Positions 29,670-39,640 of a stretch of DNA of 64,000 nt are shown in pieces; positions within the stretch are counted from its first letter, which is position 1; each line of letters opens with the position of its first letter. Source of the DNA: Verticiella alkaliphila (GTDB lineage Bacteria > Pseudomonadota > Gammaproteobacteria > Burkholderiales > Burkholderiaceae_B). The translations under genes and the position numbers were made by a program. The notes beneath the pieces are model-generated. The model saw only the letters and a program-made list of their open reading frames with translations. It did no database searches and was not told the DNA's origin. The stretch is taken from assembly GCF_018904615.1 (NCBI RefSeq), contig NZ_JADCNH010000015.1, forward strand, positions 29,583-93,582, in the 5' to 3' direction.

Positions 29670-31085
29670 TCATGCATCCCAGGCAACGATCTTGCCGGGG
29701 TTCAGGATGTTGTTCGGATCGAGCGCGCGCTTGAGCTGGCGCATCACGGCCACGCCTTCGTCACCGTGCTCCTGGGCCATGAATTGCATCTTGTGAAGTC
29801 CGACGCCATGCTCGCCCGTGCAGGTGCCATCCATGGCGAGTGCACGTTCGACGATACGGCGATTGAAGGCTTCCGCCTCTTCGTACTCGGCCACGCTGTC
29901 CGGATCGAGCAGCATCTGCACGTGGAAGTTGCCGTCACCCACATGACCCACGATGATGGTGGGAAAGCTCACATGCGCGAGATCGGCCGTCGTCTCGCCG
30001 ATGCAGTCGGCCAGACGCGAGATGGGCACGCACACATCCGTGCTGCTGGCCTTGCAGCCGGGCCGCAACTGCAGACCGGAGAAGTAGGCATTGTGCCGAG
30101 CGGCCCACAGCCGCGAGCGATCCTCAGGCTTGTCGGCCCAGGCGAAATCCTGCCCACCGTGCTCGGCCGTGATCTCCTGGACGAGTTCGGCCTGTTCCTT
30201 CACGCCCGCGGGCGATCCATGGAACTCGAACAGCAGCATGGGGGACTCGCGTAGGCCAAGCTTGCTGTAGAGATTGACGGCCTTGACCGCATTGGCGTCC
30301 ATGAGCTCCACGCGGGCGACAGGCACGCCGAGCTGGATGATCTGGATGACTGAACGTACGGCATCGTCCACGGTGGCGAATGCGCACACGGCGGCGGAGA
30401 CGGCCTCCGGTTGCGGATACAGTCGAAGCGTCGCCTCGGTGATGATCCCCAGCGTGCCTTCGCTGCCGACATACAGGCGGGTCAGGTCGTACCCTGCGGA
30501 GGACTTGCGGGCGCGCCGGGCCGTGCGAACGATGCTGCCATCCGCCGCCACCACCGTGAGGTTGACGACGTTCTCGCGCATCGTGCCGTAGCGCACGGCG
30601 TTGGTGCCGGACGCCCGGGTGGCGCACATGCCGCCCAGGCTCGCATCCGCGCCCGGATCGATCGGGAAGAATAGCCCCGTGTCCCGGATCTCTTCGTTCA
30701 GCCGCTTGCGCGTCACGCCCGCCTGGACCGTCACCGTCAGGTCGTCCGGGTGCACCGCCACAATCCGATCCATCCGGGACAGATCGACGACGACGCCACC
30801 GTGGATGGCGAGGAAATTGCCTTCCAGGGAGGACCCTGCCCCGTAGGCGATCAGCGGTACACGATGGGCATTGCACAACGCGGCCACCGCTGACACCTCC
30901 TCGGTGCTCTCGGGGAACACCACGGCGTCGGGCGGCATCGTCGCATACGGCGATTCGTCCTTGCCGTGGTGCTCACGCACCGCCACCGACTGCGAGAATC
31001 GCTCACCGAAGCGGGCCGACAGGGCATCGAGCAAGGCGGCCGGCACATCACGTGGAACGGCCTGCAGATCGTGGATGGCATTCAT
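29670..31085 (-). CDS. FAD-binding D-lactate dehydrogenase family protein
   Basis: This 471-residue flavoprotein of the GlcD/D-LDH family has PCMH-type FAD-binding blocks (AYGAGSSLEGN, DPGADASLGGMCATRASGTN, YVGSEGTLGIITEATLRL) and the C-terminal motifs GHVGDGNFHV and TCTGEHGVG. It is predicted to oxidise D-lactate, or a related D-2-hydroxy acid, to the keto acid and feed electrons to cytochrome or quinone. No iron-sulfur partner (GlcF-like) is present, which favours a lactate rather than a glycolate enzyme. It lies upstream of MarR, LysR and the L-specific dehydrogenase. Confidence 0.88.
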   Translation of the reverse strand: MNAIHDLQAVPRDVPAALLDALSARFGERFSQSVAVREHHGKDESPYATMPPDAVVFPESTEEVSAVAALCNAHRVPLIAYGAGSSLEGNFLAIHGGVVVDLSRMDRIVAVHPDDLTVTVQAGVTRKRLNEEIRDTGLFFPIDPGADASLGGMCATRASGTNAVRYGTMRENVVNLTVVAADGSIVRTARRARKSSAGYDLTRLYVGSEGTLGIITEATLRLYPQPEAVSAAVCAFATVDDAVRSVIQIIQLGVPVARVELMDANAVKAVNLYSKLGLRESPMLLFEFHGSPAGVKEQAELVQEITAEHGGQDFAWADKPEDRSRLWAARHNAYFSGLQLRPGCKASSTDVCVPISRLADCIGETTADLAHVSFPTIIVGHVGDGNFHVQMLLDPDSVAEYEEAEAFNRRIVERALAMDGTCTGEHGVGLHKMQFMAQEHGDEGVAVMRQLKRALDPNNILNPGKIVAWDA

Positions 31086-31115
31086 GGCATGTTCCTATCG
31101 GCCGTGGCGGCCCGA

Positions 31116-32084
31116 TCAGTTGTTCTCCAGCACGTCGCCCAGGCCCTGGCGCTCCAGAAGCGAGGACAGATGCTCCCAGCCGTGGAAATCGATGACGATC
31201 TGGCCTCTTTCCTTGGCGCCGAGCTTGAAGGTCACCTTGGTGCCGAGCATGTCGGACAGGGCCTCCTCCAGGCGCGTCACGTCGCGGCTCGCGCCCTTGC
31301 CGGGCTTGGCACGTTCCGTCTGTTCGCGTTGGGCCGCCGCGACGAGCTTTTCCGTCTCGCGCACCGACAGACGACGCGCCACGACGACGTTCGCCAACTG
31401 GATCTGCATGGCGGCGTCCAGCGCCAGCAGCGCGCGCGCATGCCCCATGTCGATGTCACCTGCGAGCAGCATGGTCTGCACGGGTTGCGCCAGGTTGAGC
31501 AGACGCAGCAGGTTGCTCGTGGCAGAGCGTGAACGGCCGATGGCCTGGGCCGCCTGCTCGTGCGTGAGGCCGAATTCGTCCAGAAGCCGCTGCACGCCCT
31601 GCGCTTCTTCCAGAGGGTTCAGATCCTCGCGCTGGATGTTCTCGATGAGCGCCATGACGGCGGCATGCTCGTCATCCACCTCGCGTACCAGGACGGGCAC
31701 CGCCGCCAGGCCGGCGATCTTGGCGGCCCGGAACCGGCGTTCACCCGCGATGATCTCGTAGCGCTGCGCGGCCTTGCCGGTGGGCGGGGCGAGCGGGCGC
31801 ACAAGGATGGGCTGCATGAGCCCCTGCGCACGAATCGAGTCGGCAAGCTCGTTGAGGGCGCCCTCGTCCATGCGCGTGCGCGGCTGATACTTGCCGGCTT
31901 CCAGCACGGTGACGGGAAGCGTGGCCGGCGGCGTATCGGCCGCAGTGGCAACCGGCTCGGTCACAGCCTTGGCAGGCGCCGCCGCCTTGCGCGACGGGCG
32001 CTCGAGCGCCTCCAGGGCGGGACCGTCGCCACCGAGCAGTGCGTCCAAGCCGCGACCGAGTCCTTTGGGTTTCTTGGCAACCAT
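31116..32084 (-). CDS. parB: Chromosome partitioning protein ParB
   Basis: This 322-residue protein binds parS, loads onto DNA as a CTP-dependent clamp and recruits SMC and ParA. It has the N-terminal signature KKPKGLGRGLDALLGG and the CTP-binding box AGERRFRAAK with NIQREDLNPLEEA. The helix-turn-helix reads TNLL-like in LTHEQAAQAIGRSRSATSNL, and a C-terminal dimer domain follows. Its targets are the parS copies upstream of mnmG. It follows parA by 36 bases in the mnmG-rsmG-parA-parB cluster. Confidence 0.97.
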   Translation of the reverse strand: MVAKKPKGLGRGLDALLGGDGPALEALERPSRKAAAPAKAVTEPVATAADTPPATLPVTVLEAGKYQPRTRMDEGALNELADSIRAQGLMQPILVRPLAPPTGKAAQRYEIIAGERRFRAAKIAGLAAVPVLVREVDDEHAAVMALIENIQREDLNPLEEAQGVQRLLDEFGLTHEQAAQAIGRSRSATSNLLRLLNLAQPVQTMLLAGDIDMGHARALLALDAAMQIQLANVVVARRLSVRETEKLVAAAQREQTERAKPGKGASRDVTRLEEALSDMLGTKVTFKLGAKERGQIVIDFHGWEHLSSLLERQGLGDVLENN

Positions 32085-32120
32085 GCGTGCTGTCCTGATG
32101 AATTGAGCGTAAGCGGAGGC

Positions 32121-32906
32121 TTACCACTTCTTGATGCGAGCGATCATTTCCTTGCCGAAGTCCATGTAGGCCTTCGCACCGCGCGAGGATTTGTCGTAGA
32201 GCACACCGGGAATGCCGTGGCTGGGCGCCTCGGCCAGGCGAACGTTGCGCGGCACGATCGTGCGGAACACCTTGTCGCCGAAGTGCGATTCGAGCTGCGC
32301 AGACACCTGTTGCTGCAGCGTCATGCGCGGATCGAACATCACCCGCAGCAAGCCGATCAACCGCAGTTCCGGGTTGATGTTGGCGTGCACCCGCTTGACG
32401 GTGTTGACCAGGTCCGACAGCCCTTCGAGCGCAAAGTACTCGCACTGCATCGGGATCACCACGCCGTGCGCTGCGGTCAGACCGTTCAGGGTCAGCATGG
32501 ACAAGGTTGGTGGGCAGTCGACGAGGATGAAGTCGTAGTCACCGGCCACCTCGGAGATTGCCTGCTTCAGCTGAGATTCTCGGGCCTGCATCTGCACGAG
32601 ATCAATCTCGGCGCCGGAGAGCTCGCGATTGGCGGGCAGCACGTCATAGCCGGATTCGACGGCCACTGCCGCATCGCGGATCTGCGCCTCGCCGATCAGC
32701 ACTTCATAGACAGTCTTTTCAAGCGTGCGCTTGTCGATACCGCTGCCCATCGTGGCGTTGCCCTGCGGATCCAGATCCACGAGCAACACCCGCTTGCCCA
32801 GCACGGCGAGCGCAGCGGCGAGATTGACCGCCGTGGTCGTCTTGCCCACGCCGCCCTTCTGGTTGGCAATGCAGAAAATCCGGGCGGGAGCGCGTTTTGA
32901 GGCCAT
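32121..32906 (-). CDS. parA: Chromosome partitioning ATPase ParA
   Basis: This 261-residue Walker-type ATPase has the deviant Walker A motif NQKGGVGKTTTAVNLA near residue 15, the Walker A' DLDPQGNATMG and the Walker B block FILVDCPPTL. ATP-bound dimers coat the nucleoid and move ParB-parS complexes. It lies between rsmG and parB, the canonical chromosomal arrangement. Confidence 0.97.
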   Translation of the reverse strand: MASKRAPARIFCIANQKGGVGKTTTAVNLAAALAVLGKRVLLVDLDPQGNATMGSGIDKRTLEKTVYEVLIGEAQIRDAAVAVESGYDVLPANRELSGAEIDLVQMQARESQLKQAISEVAGDYDFILVDCPPTLSMLTLNGLTAAHGVVIPMQCEYFALEGLSDLVNTVKRVHANINPELRLIGLLRVMFDPRMTLQQQVSAQLESHFGDKVFRTIVPRNVRLAEAPSHGIPGVLYDKSSRGAKAYMDFGKEMIARIKKW

Positions 32907-32945
32907 GTGACAGATCCGAGAAGGCGAGTGAGGAAATCAGCGCGG

Positions 32946-33611
32946 TCAACCGCGCCCGAACAACAAGAGGCAACGCTGGGCATCCAAGCCCGGCACGGCC
33001 AGCGGCAGGGTGTGCTGCAATTGCCAACCACTGGCAGTGCCGAGTTCCGCAAGCTCGGCATCCGGTGCTCGACCTTTCATGGCAGCGAGCGTACCACCGT
33101 CGCGCACATGCCGGCCGGCGAGTGTCGCAAAATCCGCCAGACTGGCGAACGCACGCGAGATCACCACGTCGCACTGCGCGGGCACCATCGTTTCCACGCG
33201 GGCGTGCGTTGCGCGCAGATTGGGCAGTCGAAGCACGCCTGCGACCTGCCGCACGAACGACGTCTTCTTCTCCACGGCATCGACGCAGCAGATCTCCCAA
33301 CCGGACTGCATGATGGCCAGCACCACGCCGGGAAGACCGCCGCCCGAACCGACATCCATGACCGTGGCAGGGCCCTCACCCAGCTGCTCGCGCAGCGCGG
33401 GCAGCACCATGAGACAATCGAGCACATGCTGTACGCGCATGGCCTCGACATCGCGAATGGCTGTGAGGTTGTAGGTGCGATTCCAGCGCAGCATCTGCGC
33501 CAGGTATTCCGTCAATGCGTCGGCTTGTACCGCGGTGAGGGGCACTCCGCCGCGTTGAGCGTCCGTGGCGAGGCGAGCAGCCAGCGCGCTGCGGTCCAGT
33601 TGATCGTTCAC
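32946..33611 (-). CDS. rsmG: 16S rRNA (guanine527-N7)-methyltransferase RsmG
   Basis: This 221-residue SAM-dependent methyltransferase modifies G527 of 16S rRNA. The SAM-binding motif is [16 protein letters not shown], followed by [16 protein letters not shown] and [11 protein letters not shown]. The GTG start overlaps the mnmG stop by four bases (GTGA), so translation is coupled. The length is normal. Confidence 0.96.
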   Translation of the reverse strand: MNDQLDRSALAARLATDAQRGGVPLTAVQADALTEYLAQMLRWNRTYNLTAIRDVEAMRVQHVLDCLMVLPALREQLGEGPATVMDVGSGGGLPGVVLAIMQSGWEICCVDAVEKKTSFVRQVAGVLRLPNLRATHARVETMVPAQCDVVISRAFASLADFATLAGRHVRDGGTLAAMKGRAPDAELAELGTASGWQLQHTLPLAVPGLDAQRCLLLFGRG

Positions 33612-35533
33612 GCGGACAGTGCCCCCGCTGCGCGAGCGCCGTACTGCAGGCGCTTCAGGTGGACCAGCAGAAGCGAAATGGCCGCGGGGGTGACACCGGA
33701 GATGCGGGCCGCCTGGCCGACGGTCTCTGGACGGTTCTGCTTGAGCTTGGCGCGCACTTCGAAGGACAACCCTCGGACGGCGTCGTAATCCACGTCTTCC
33801 GGAATGGCCTGCGATTCGTGGGCAGCCTGCTTCTCGACCTCACCACGTTGGCGTTCGATGTAGCCGGCGTACTTCACCTGGATCTCGACCTGCTCGGCCA
33901 GTTCGCCCGCGGGCAGGCCAGGACCGGCCACCAGCGCCCCTTCCGCATCGCGAGCCGCCATGAGGGCGGCATAGTCGACGTCTGGGCGGCGCAGCAGGTC
34001 GACCAGGTTGTACTCGCGCTCGATCGGCTTGCCCAGCAGCGGCTCGGCCTGCGCTGGCGGCAGCGTCTTGGGATTCACCCAGATGCTGCGCAGCCGCTCG
34101 ATTTCACGGGAAACACCGTCTCGTTTGCGATTGAAGGCGTCCCAACGCGTGTCGTCGACCAGACCCAGCGCCCTGCCCTGTTCGGTCAGTCGCATGTCCG
34201 CATTGTCTTCCCGCAGGCTGAGGCGGTACTCGGCGCGCGAGGTGAACATGCGATACGGCTCGGACACCCCGCGTGTGACCAGGTCGTCCACGAGGACACC
34301 CAGGTAGGCCTCGTCGCGGCGGGGCACCCACGCTTCCTCGCCACGGGACGACCGGGCTGCGTTGATCCCTGCCAACAAGCCCTGCGCCGCAGCTTCTTCG
34401 TACCCCGTCGTACCGTTGATCTGACCCGCGAAGAACAAGCCGGCAATGGCGCGCGTCTCCAGGGACCGCTTCAGACCGCGCGGATCGAAGTAGTCGTATT
34501 CAATGGCGTAGCCAGGCCGAAGGATGTGGGCGTTCTCCAATCCTGGCAGGGAATGGATGAGATCCAGTTGAACGTCGAAAGGCAGGCTCGTCGACACACC
34601 ATTCGGATAGATCTCGTGCGTATCCAGCCCTTCAGGCTCCAGGAACACCTGATGCGAGGACTTGTCTGCGAATCGATGAATCTTGTCTTCGATGGACGGA
34701 CAGTAGCGCGGACCCACCCCTTCAATCACGCCGGTGTACATCGGCGAACGGTCAAGACCCCCACGAATGATGTCGTGGGTACGCGCGTTGGTATGCGTAA
34801 TCCAGCAAGGCACTTGCCGGGGGTGCATGGTTGCACTCCCCAGGTATGAAAAGACCGGCACCGGATTCAGGTCACCGGGTTGCTCCTCGGTCTTGGAAAA
34901 GTCGATCGTTCGGCCATCGATGCGTGGCGGCGTACCCGTCTTAAGGCGACCCTGCGGCAATTTGAGTTCACGCAGCCTCTGGCCCAAAGTGATGGCTGGA
35001 GGATCGCCCGCTCGGCCTCCGGCGTGATTCGACAGTCCCACGTGAATCAAGCCGTTGAGGAACGTGCCCGCCGTCAGAACGACCGCCTTGGCACGAAAGC
35101 GAAGCCCCAACTGGGTCACGGCGCCGACAACGCGGTCGCCTTCAACCATGAGGTCGTCGACGGCCTGCTGGAACAACAGCAGATTGGGCTGGTTCTCCAG
35201 GCGATGGCGAATCGCACGTCGGTACAGCACGCGGTCCGCCTGCGCACGGGTGGCGCGAACCGCCGGCCCCTTCGAACTGTTCAGAACCCGAAACTGAATG
35301 CCCGCCTCATCCGTGGCCAGCGCCATGGCGCCACCCAAAGCGTCAATCTCCCGTACCAGGTGGCCCTTGCCAATGCCGCCAATCGACGGGTTGCACGACA
35401 TCTGCCCGAGGGTCTCGATGCTGTGCGACAACAACAGGGTCTGGGCGCCAGACCGGGCTGCAGCCAGCGCGGCCTCGGTACCGGCGTGCCCGCCCCCTAC
35501 GACGATGACGTCAAATTCCTTCGGATAGTCCAT
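33608..35533 (-). CDS. mnmG: tRNA uridine 5-carboxymethylaminomethyl modification enzyme MnmG
   Basis: This 641-residue FAD protein works with MnmE to install the cmnm5 group at U34 of certain tRNAs. The N-terminal dinucleotide site is [19 protein letters not shown], and the signatures GTPPRIDG and [16 protein letters not shown] are both present. It is the first gene of the mnmG-rsmG-parA-parB cluster, and its upstream region holds the parS sites, as in several betaproteobacteria. Confidence 0.98.
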   Translation of the reverse strand: MDYPKEFDVIVVGGGHAGTEAALAAARSGAQTLLLSHSIETLGQMSCNPSIGGIGKGHLVREIDALGGAMALATDEAGIQFRVLNSSKGPAVRATRAQADRVLYRRAIRHRLENQPNLLLFQQAVDDLMVEGDRVVGAVTQLGLRFRAKAVVLTAGTFLNGLIHVGLSNHAGGRAGDPPAITLGQRLRELKLPQGRLKTGTPPRIDGRTIDFSKTEEQPGDLNPVPVFSYLGSATMHPRQVPCWITHTNARTHDIIRGGLDRSPMYTGVIEGVGPRYCPSIEDKIHRFADKSSHQVFLEPEGLDTHEIYPNGVSTSLPFDVQLDLIHSLPGLENAHILRPGYAIEYDYFDPRGLKRSLETRAIAGLFFAGQINGTTGYEEAAAQGLLAGINAARSSRGEEAWVPRRDEAYLGVLVDDLVTRGVSEPYRMFTSRAEYRLSLREDNADMRLTEQGRALGLVDDTRWDAFNRKRDGVSREIERLRSIWVNPKTLPPAQAEPLLGKPIEREYNLVDLLRRPDVDYAALMAARDAEGALVAGPGLPAGELAEQVEIQVKYAGYIERQRGEVEKQAAHESQAIPEDVDYDAVRGLSFEVRAKLKQNRPETVGQAARISGVTPAAISLLLVHLKRLQYGARAAGALSA

Positions 35534-35568
35534 GGTGGATTCACTTGCGTCCGCGGACGCGCTGGATC

Positions 35569-35584
35569 ATGTTCACGTGAAACA
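35569..35584. promoter_or_regulatory. Degenerate parS-like site in the mnmG leader
   Basis: ATGTTCACGTGAAACA matches the parS consensus TGTTNCACGTGAAACA at 13 of 16 positions; the core and the right half-site are intact. It lies about 35 bases upstream of the mnmG start, so ParB binding there could also affect mnmG expression. Confidence 0.6.
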
Positions 35585-35888
35585 CCCGAACGGGTGCCGG
35601 AAACGAATGTGCTCCAGCTCTATCAGCCGCCACGGCTTGCCTAAGCATGGTGGGGAGCACACGGGATGATGTCGTTGAGATCAACCTGACATTTTACCGG
35701 ACGAGACGCGATCTGTCCCCTTCTCTCGATGGCGCACCACGCCTTAAGACGCATGGTGAAGGGCCTTCAAAACCCAGCATCAAGCGCAATCGGGCAAGCA
35801 GCTACTCGGCCGATCTGAAGGCTGGAACAGTAATGTCTCGTACCGATGGCAATGGGTCGATAGAACAGAACCACCTGTCCGCGAATAC

Positions 35889-35904
35889 TGTTCCACGTGA
35901 AACA
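35889..35904. promoter_or_regulatory. parS site
   Basis: TGTTCCACGTGAAACA is an exact match to the conserved 16-bp ParB-binding site. It is the first exact copy upstream of mnmG. Confidence 0.95.
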
Positions 35905-36167
35905 TCACGGGCGATTCCACACCAGGGTGCCTGGATGAACCCGCGATGGAACCGCTCAGCTGACCCGTTAGTTAGGGAGAATGATGAGTGTTCGGCTGGA
36001 AAATTCGTCACTGGATGGGTACTGGCGCGGTGAAATAGGGACAACGCTTTCACAGCGCCTGCACGATGGCGATTATGACAGCGCGACGCTGCGGCACATA
36101 CCCAACGGACAGAGGAAGACACAGCTCAGTCAATCCGCGTTCACTTAAATGTCGGCGCGAACACCAC

Positions 36168-36183
36168 TGTTTCACGTGGAACA
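36168..36183. promoter_or_regulatory. parS site
   Basis: TGTTTCACGTGGAACA is the exact parS sequence in the opposite orientation, 279 bases from the previous copy. Confidence 0.95.
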
Positions 36184-36344
36184 TCCTGACTATCGTGCTC
36201 GTGCTTTGCGGTAATGCAATGCCCAGACAACTCACCCAAGTCAAAGCTGGCGCTGGGTCTAAGCGCGTGCAAAGCTAATAGCGTCAAGCGAGACACATGC
36301 CGTAGTGCCCCACTCGCGATCGGTTAGCTGAGATAAAGCATGCT

Positions 36345-36360
36345 TGTTTCACGTGGAACA
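36345..36360. promoter_or_regulatory. parS site
   Basis: TGTTTCACGTGGAACA is the third exact parS copy, 177 bases from the second and in the same orientation. Confidence 0.95.
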
Positions 36361-37289
36361 TCCGTCTACAGCAGTGCATGGCCCGGTCCCGCAGCTGTGT
36401 CACGTCACACTTGGGCTCAAAAGCAGATTGCCGTTGCCAACAACAGCGTCTATCTCGTGCACCACGCACATTCTGCGGTGGACACCAAACGACAGCGCAT
36501 GGCCAACTACGGATCATGGCCTGAGGGCGCCTCTTCGCTGCGACGATCGCGTCGCCAGCGCCATTGCTCGTGGCAGATTCGCGGGGCAATACCCCGCAAA
36601 CTAAATAACCTCCGACCGCGCGATCATCACGCATAACAGCCCACGGCGCCGGTGCTGGCCGATACAGGTGCTGAGTTCACCGCGCGCCGTCTGGTACAGG
36701 CCCATCCGCGGCGGTCGGATCCCGGTTGAGTGTCGCGCCGTGTTTTGGAGCGAGGACCCCCATCCACTGCAGTGCTACGAGACGCTTGCCGATCGCAGGG
36801 TTAGTCCTACACCAGCGTTAACTTAGTATGCCGCGACGATGCTGGTTGCGGTAGGTGACGCAAGAATAGGTATTTTGACGGCAAGAACCCGGCATTTCCC
36901 TTTGACGCACCGCTTTCCAGCCAAACACACGACCAGATCGTAAAGCGGGCACAAGAAATCCACCCGAGATCCTGTCGAGCGTTGACTCATGACATCGGAG
37001 GGCTTAATGCCGCGCTCAACCCTGCCATGACTGCTAAGTCGATTTCTAGGCAAACTTTCACAGAAACCATCAATTCGATAGACCGATAGCCAATAACTAT
37101 AATAGACACATTATATTACGTACCAGGCCATTTTCAAACCCGGTTTTTCGCCGTTTTGATGATTTTCTAGGCAATTTCTGAGCCGTCGGCATCATCAGCA
37201 CCCTCTATCCGGCGGGTGGAGGCTCTCCAGGGGCCCGATTAGCTCCACACGCCAGGCGCCAGAACGTACAGTTGTCCAGACAAACCGAC

Positions 37290-37318
37290 AAATAAAAAAC
37301 CGGCCTTTCGGCCGGTTT
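37290..37318 (-). terminator. Rho-independent terminator of the GntR gene
   Basis: AAACCGGCC and GGCCGGTTT form a perfect 9-bp stem with a four-base loop. On the minus strand the stem is followed by TTTTTATTTG. It lies about 40 bases beyond the GntR stop codon. Confidence 0.9.
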
Positions 37319-37354
37319 GTCAGGTCAATGGCACAAAAGGCCCGTACTCCTGAA

Positions 37355-38116
37355 TCACACCTCTTCAGCGCCGCCCCACCCGGAGCGCAAACGCACCGTG
37401 AATCCGCGGCGTCCCGGCGCACTGTAGGTGTCCGTGACCATGACGATACGGCTGTCCTCCAGCGCGTAGCGCCGCACCGTGCGCAATGCAGGTGAACCGG
37501 CAGCAACGTTCAATTGCGTGGCAGCTTCTTCCGGCATGGCAGCAACGTCCGATTGCTGGACGACTTCCGTCACCGGCTGGCTGGCAGCCTTCTCGATGGC
37601 ATGAAAGGCAGCGCCTGCATGCTTGTCGAGCAGGCCGGCCGCGCGTTGCAGCGCGGGCACGACATAGATCCGGCTGAAGGACAGGGGCGCACCCGAGGCA
37701 CCGCGACGGCGGCGAGTGGCGCGTACCGCTTCCACATGGTGCCAGCGCTCGCCCGTCGGGCAGGCCAGCAGCTGGGCCAGCGCCGCATCGGCACTCACCG
37801 TGCCGGACTTCAGAACGCGCAGCTCGGTGTCGCCCAAGTCCGGGAACAGCTCATCAAGCGAGCCGATGGATTGCACGAAATTGGGCGTGGCCTCGCGCGT
37901 CTGCACCAGGGTGCCCATGCCGGCGCGACGGGACACGAGGCCCATGTCGACGAGCACACGCATCGCGGTGCGCATCGTGTTTCGTGACACGCCGAAGCGG
38001 TCGGCGAGCTCGAGTTCAGGCGGCAGCAGGCTGCCAACCGGATAGGTCTCGTTGGCGATGTCGCGGATCAGGTCGTCGGCGACGATGGCGTATTGGGGTT
38101 TGCTTCGGGTAGACAC
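37355..38116 (-). CDS. GntR family transcriptional regulator (UTRA effector domain)
   Basis: This protein of about 253 residues has an N-terminal GntR helix-turn-helix (DLIRDIANETYPVGSLLPPE, then LELADRFGVSRNTMRTAMRV) and a C-terminal UTRA-like ligand domain (the ERWHHVEAVRATRRRR region and a terminal RIVMVTDTYSAPGRRG). The GTG start giving MSTRSKPQYAIVADD is preferred because the family usually starts just before the helix-turn-helix, but no strong ribosome site is visible. It is divergent from the aminotransferase gene and may regulate it. The effector is unknown. Confidence 0.85.
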   Translation of the reverse strand: MSTRSKPQYAIVADDLIRDIANETYPVGSLLPPELELADRFGVSRNTMRTAMRVLVDMGLVSRRAGMGTLVQTREATPNFVQSIGSLDELFPDLGDTELRVLKSGTVSADAALAQLLACPTGERWHHVEAVRATRRRRGASGAPLSFSRIYVVPALQRAAGLLDKHAGAAFHAIEKAASQPVTEVVQQSDVAAMPEEAATQLNVAAGSPALRTVRRYALEDSRIVMVTDTYSAPGRRGFTVRLRSGWGGAEEV

Positions 38117-38405
38117 GGAATGGGGCTGGCAGAAAGGATGAAAAACCCCGCATTCTGCATGATGCTGGGGCTGAATGGGTAACGACGCGTTTCCCCGGCA
38201 GGGAACGAGCCGACAAAGGCCGGTCTGGTCGACGTGGCGATTCGACCGGCACCCAGGCTCTCGGGTTCCCTGCCACATCGTCGGACTGGGGACGCGAGGC
38301 TCGGCCCAAGCACGAGATTTGGACCGTCATATTGCCTGTACGCCGGGCTCGCTGCAACGAACGATCCAGTATCGTGGCGATTTTCCACCTAGCCGGATCG
38401 CAGTC

Positions 38406-39581
38406 ATGTTCGCCTCCAAACTTCCCGAGGTCGGTACCACCATTTTCACCCAGATGAGCCAGCTCGCCCTTGAGCATGGTGCCGTGAACCTGGGACAAGG
38501 CTTTCCCGACTTCCTGCCCGATGCCGAACTCATGCAGCGCGTGGCCGAAGCCATGGCGCAGGGCCACAACCAATATGCGCCGATGGCCGGTGTCCCCGCG
38601 CTGCGTCAGGCGATCGCGGCGAAGATGACCGCCCTCTACGCTCGCTCGTACGACCCGGACACCGAGGTCACCGTGACGAGCGGGGCCACGCAGGCGCTGA
38701 TGGCAGCCATCCTTGCCTGCGCAGGCGCAGGCGACGAGGTCGTCATCCTCGAGCCGGCCTACGATGCCTACGTGCCAGCGATCCAGCTGGCAGGGGCGAC
38801 GCCGGTGCGCGTGCCCATGCTCGAGCCGGACGCCACGTTTGCCGGCTATCGACCCGACTGGAGTCGCGTGCAGGCGGCAGTCACGGACCGCACACGCGCC
38901 ATCATCGTGAACTTTCCGCACAACCCGACCGGCGCCATCCTCGCCGAGAGCGACCTCGATGCCCTCGAGGACATCGTGCGGGATCGCCCCATCGTGCTGA
39001 TCTCCGACGAGGTGTACGAACACATCGTCTTCGACGGCAAGCGCCATCTGTCGCTGGCGAGCCGCCCTGCCCTGGCGGACAGGACGTTCGTGATCTCATC
39101 GGCCGGCAAGACCCTGCACACGACCGGCTGGAAGATCGGCTGGTGCTGCGCGCCTGCAGCGCTCAGCAGTGAACTGCGCAAGGTGCACCAGTTCATGGTG
39201 TTCTCCGTCTCCACCCCCATGCAGCACGCCATTGCCGCGCACATGGCCGATCCCCACGCCCACGACGGTCTGGCGGCCTTCTACCAGGAGCGCAGGGACT
39301 ACTTGGTGCGTGGCCTTGCTCAGACAGCACTCACGCCGCTGCCGTGTCCTGGCACCTTTTTCCTGCTGGCCAACTACCAGCGCCTGTCAGCAGCGCCGCA
39401 GGACGAGTTCGTCCGCTGGCTGACTGTCCAGCACGGCGTGACGGCGATCCCCGTCAGCGCCTTCTACGGCGCCAGCAGCGGCGCTGAGCTCGAGCAGCCA
39501 CGCATCGTGCGGCTGTGCTTTGCCAAGCAGCGCGAGACCTTGGACGAGGCGGTACGCCGTCTCGAGGCCATCCGGATCTGA
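38406..39581 (+). CDS. Methionine/kynurenine-type PLP aminotransferase
   Basis: This 391-residue class I aminotransferase is of the YbdL/KAT type. Landmarks are NLGQGFPDFLPD near the N-terminus, NQYAPMAGVPALRQAI, NFPHNPTGA, SDEVYEHIVFDG and the PLP-binding Lys in SSAGKTLHTTGWKIGW. Family members transaminate methionine and some aromatic or other neutral amino acids in the cytosol. It stands alone between a divergent GntR gene and the putative replication origin. A T-rich terminator follows. The start is the ATG of MFASKLPEVGTTIF. Confidence 0.88.
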   Translation: MFASKLPEVGTTIFTQMSQLALEHGAVNLGQGFPDFLPDAELMQRVAEAMAQGHNQYAPMAGVPALRQAIAAKMTALYARSYDPDTEVTVTSGATQALMAAILACAGAGDEVVILEPAYDAYVPAIQLAGATPVRVPMLEPDATFAGYRPDWSRVQAAVTDRTRAIIVNFPHNPTGAILAESDLDALEDIVRDRPIVLISDEVYEHIVFDGKRHLSLASRPALADRTFVISSAGKTLHTTGWKIGWCCAPAALSSELRKVHQFMVFSVSTPMQHAIAAHMADPHAHDGLAAFYQERRDYLVRGLAQTALTPLPCPGTFFLLANYQRLSAAPQDEFVRWLTVQHGVTAIPVSAFYGASSGAELEQPRIVRLCFAKQRETLDEAVRRLEAIRI

Positions 39582-39598
39582 GGCTGCCCCCGGGTTTT

Positions 39599-39640
39599 CC
39601 TGCCCGAGCCCCGGGCAGGGTTGTTCTGTGTATTCTTTTT
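39599..39640 (+). terminator. Rho-independent terminator of the aminotransferase gene
   Basis: CCTGCCCG and CGGGCAGG form an 8-bp stem with a five-base loop, followed by a T-rich run (GTTGTTCTGTGTATTCTTTTTT). Confidence 0.75.

Larger units (their letters stand above)
35534..37354. other. Long intergenic region with parS cluster, no convincing gene
   Basis: This 1.8-kb stretch has lower GC than its surroundings and several short open frames, none of which resembles a known protein or shows the GC-rich third positions of neighbouring genes. Its left half holds one degenerate and three exact parS sites. An AT-rich run around 37081-37150 might be a promoter or melting region. The right end carries the terminator of the GntR gene. 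I see no DnaA box matching TTATCCACA here. Confidence 0.7.

Noticed and set aside
35647..36033. 128-codon open frame upstream of mnmG
   Set aside because: It spans an exact parS site, has no recognisable similarity, and its codon use differs from neighbouring genes.
36361..37290. Small RNA or CRISPR array in the long intergenic region
   Set aside because: I found no regular direct repeats and no promoter-terminator pair on the same strand that would define an RNA.
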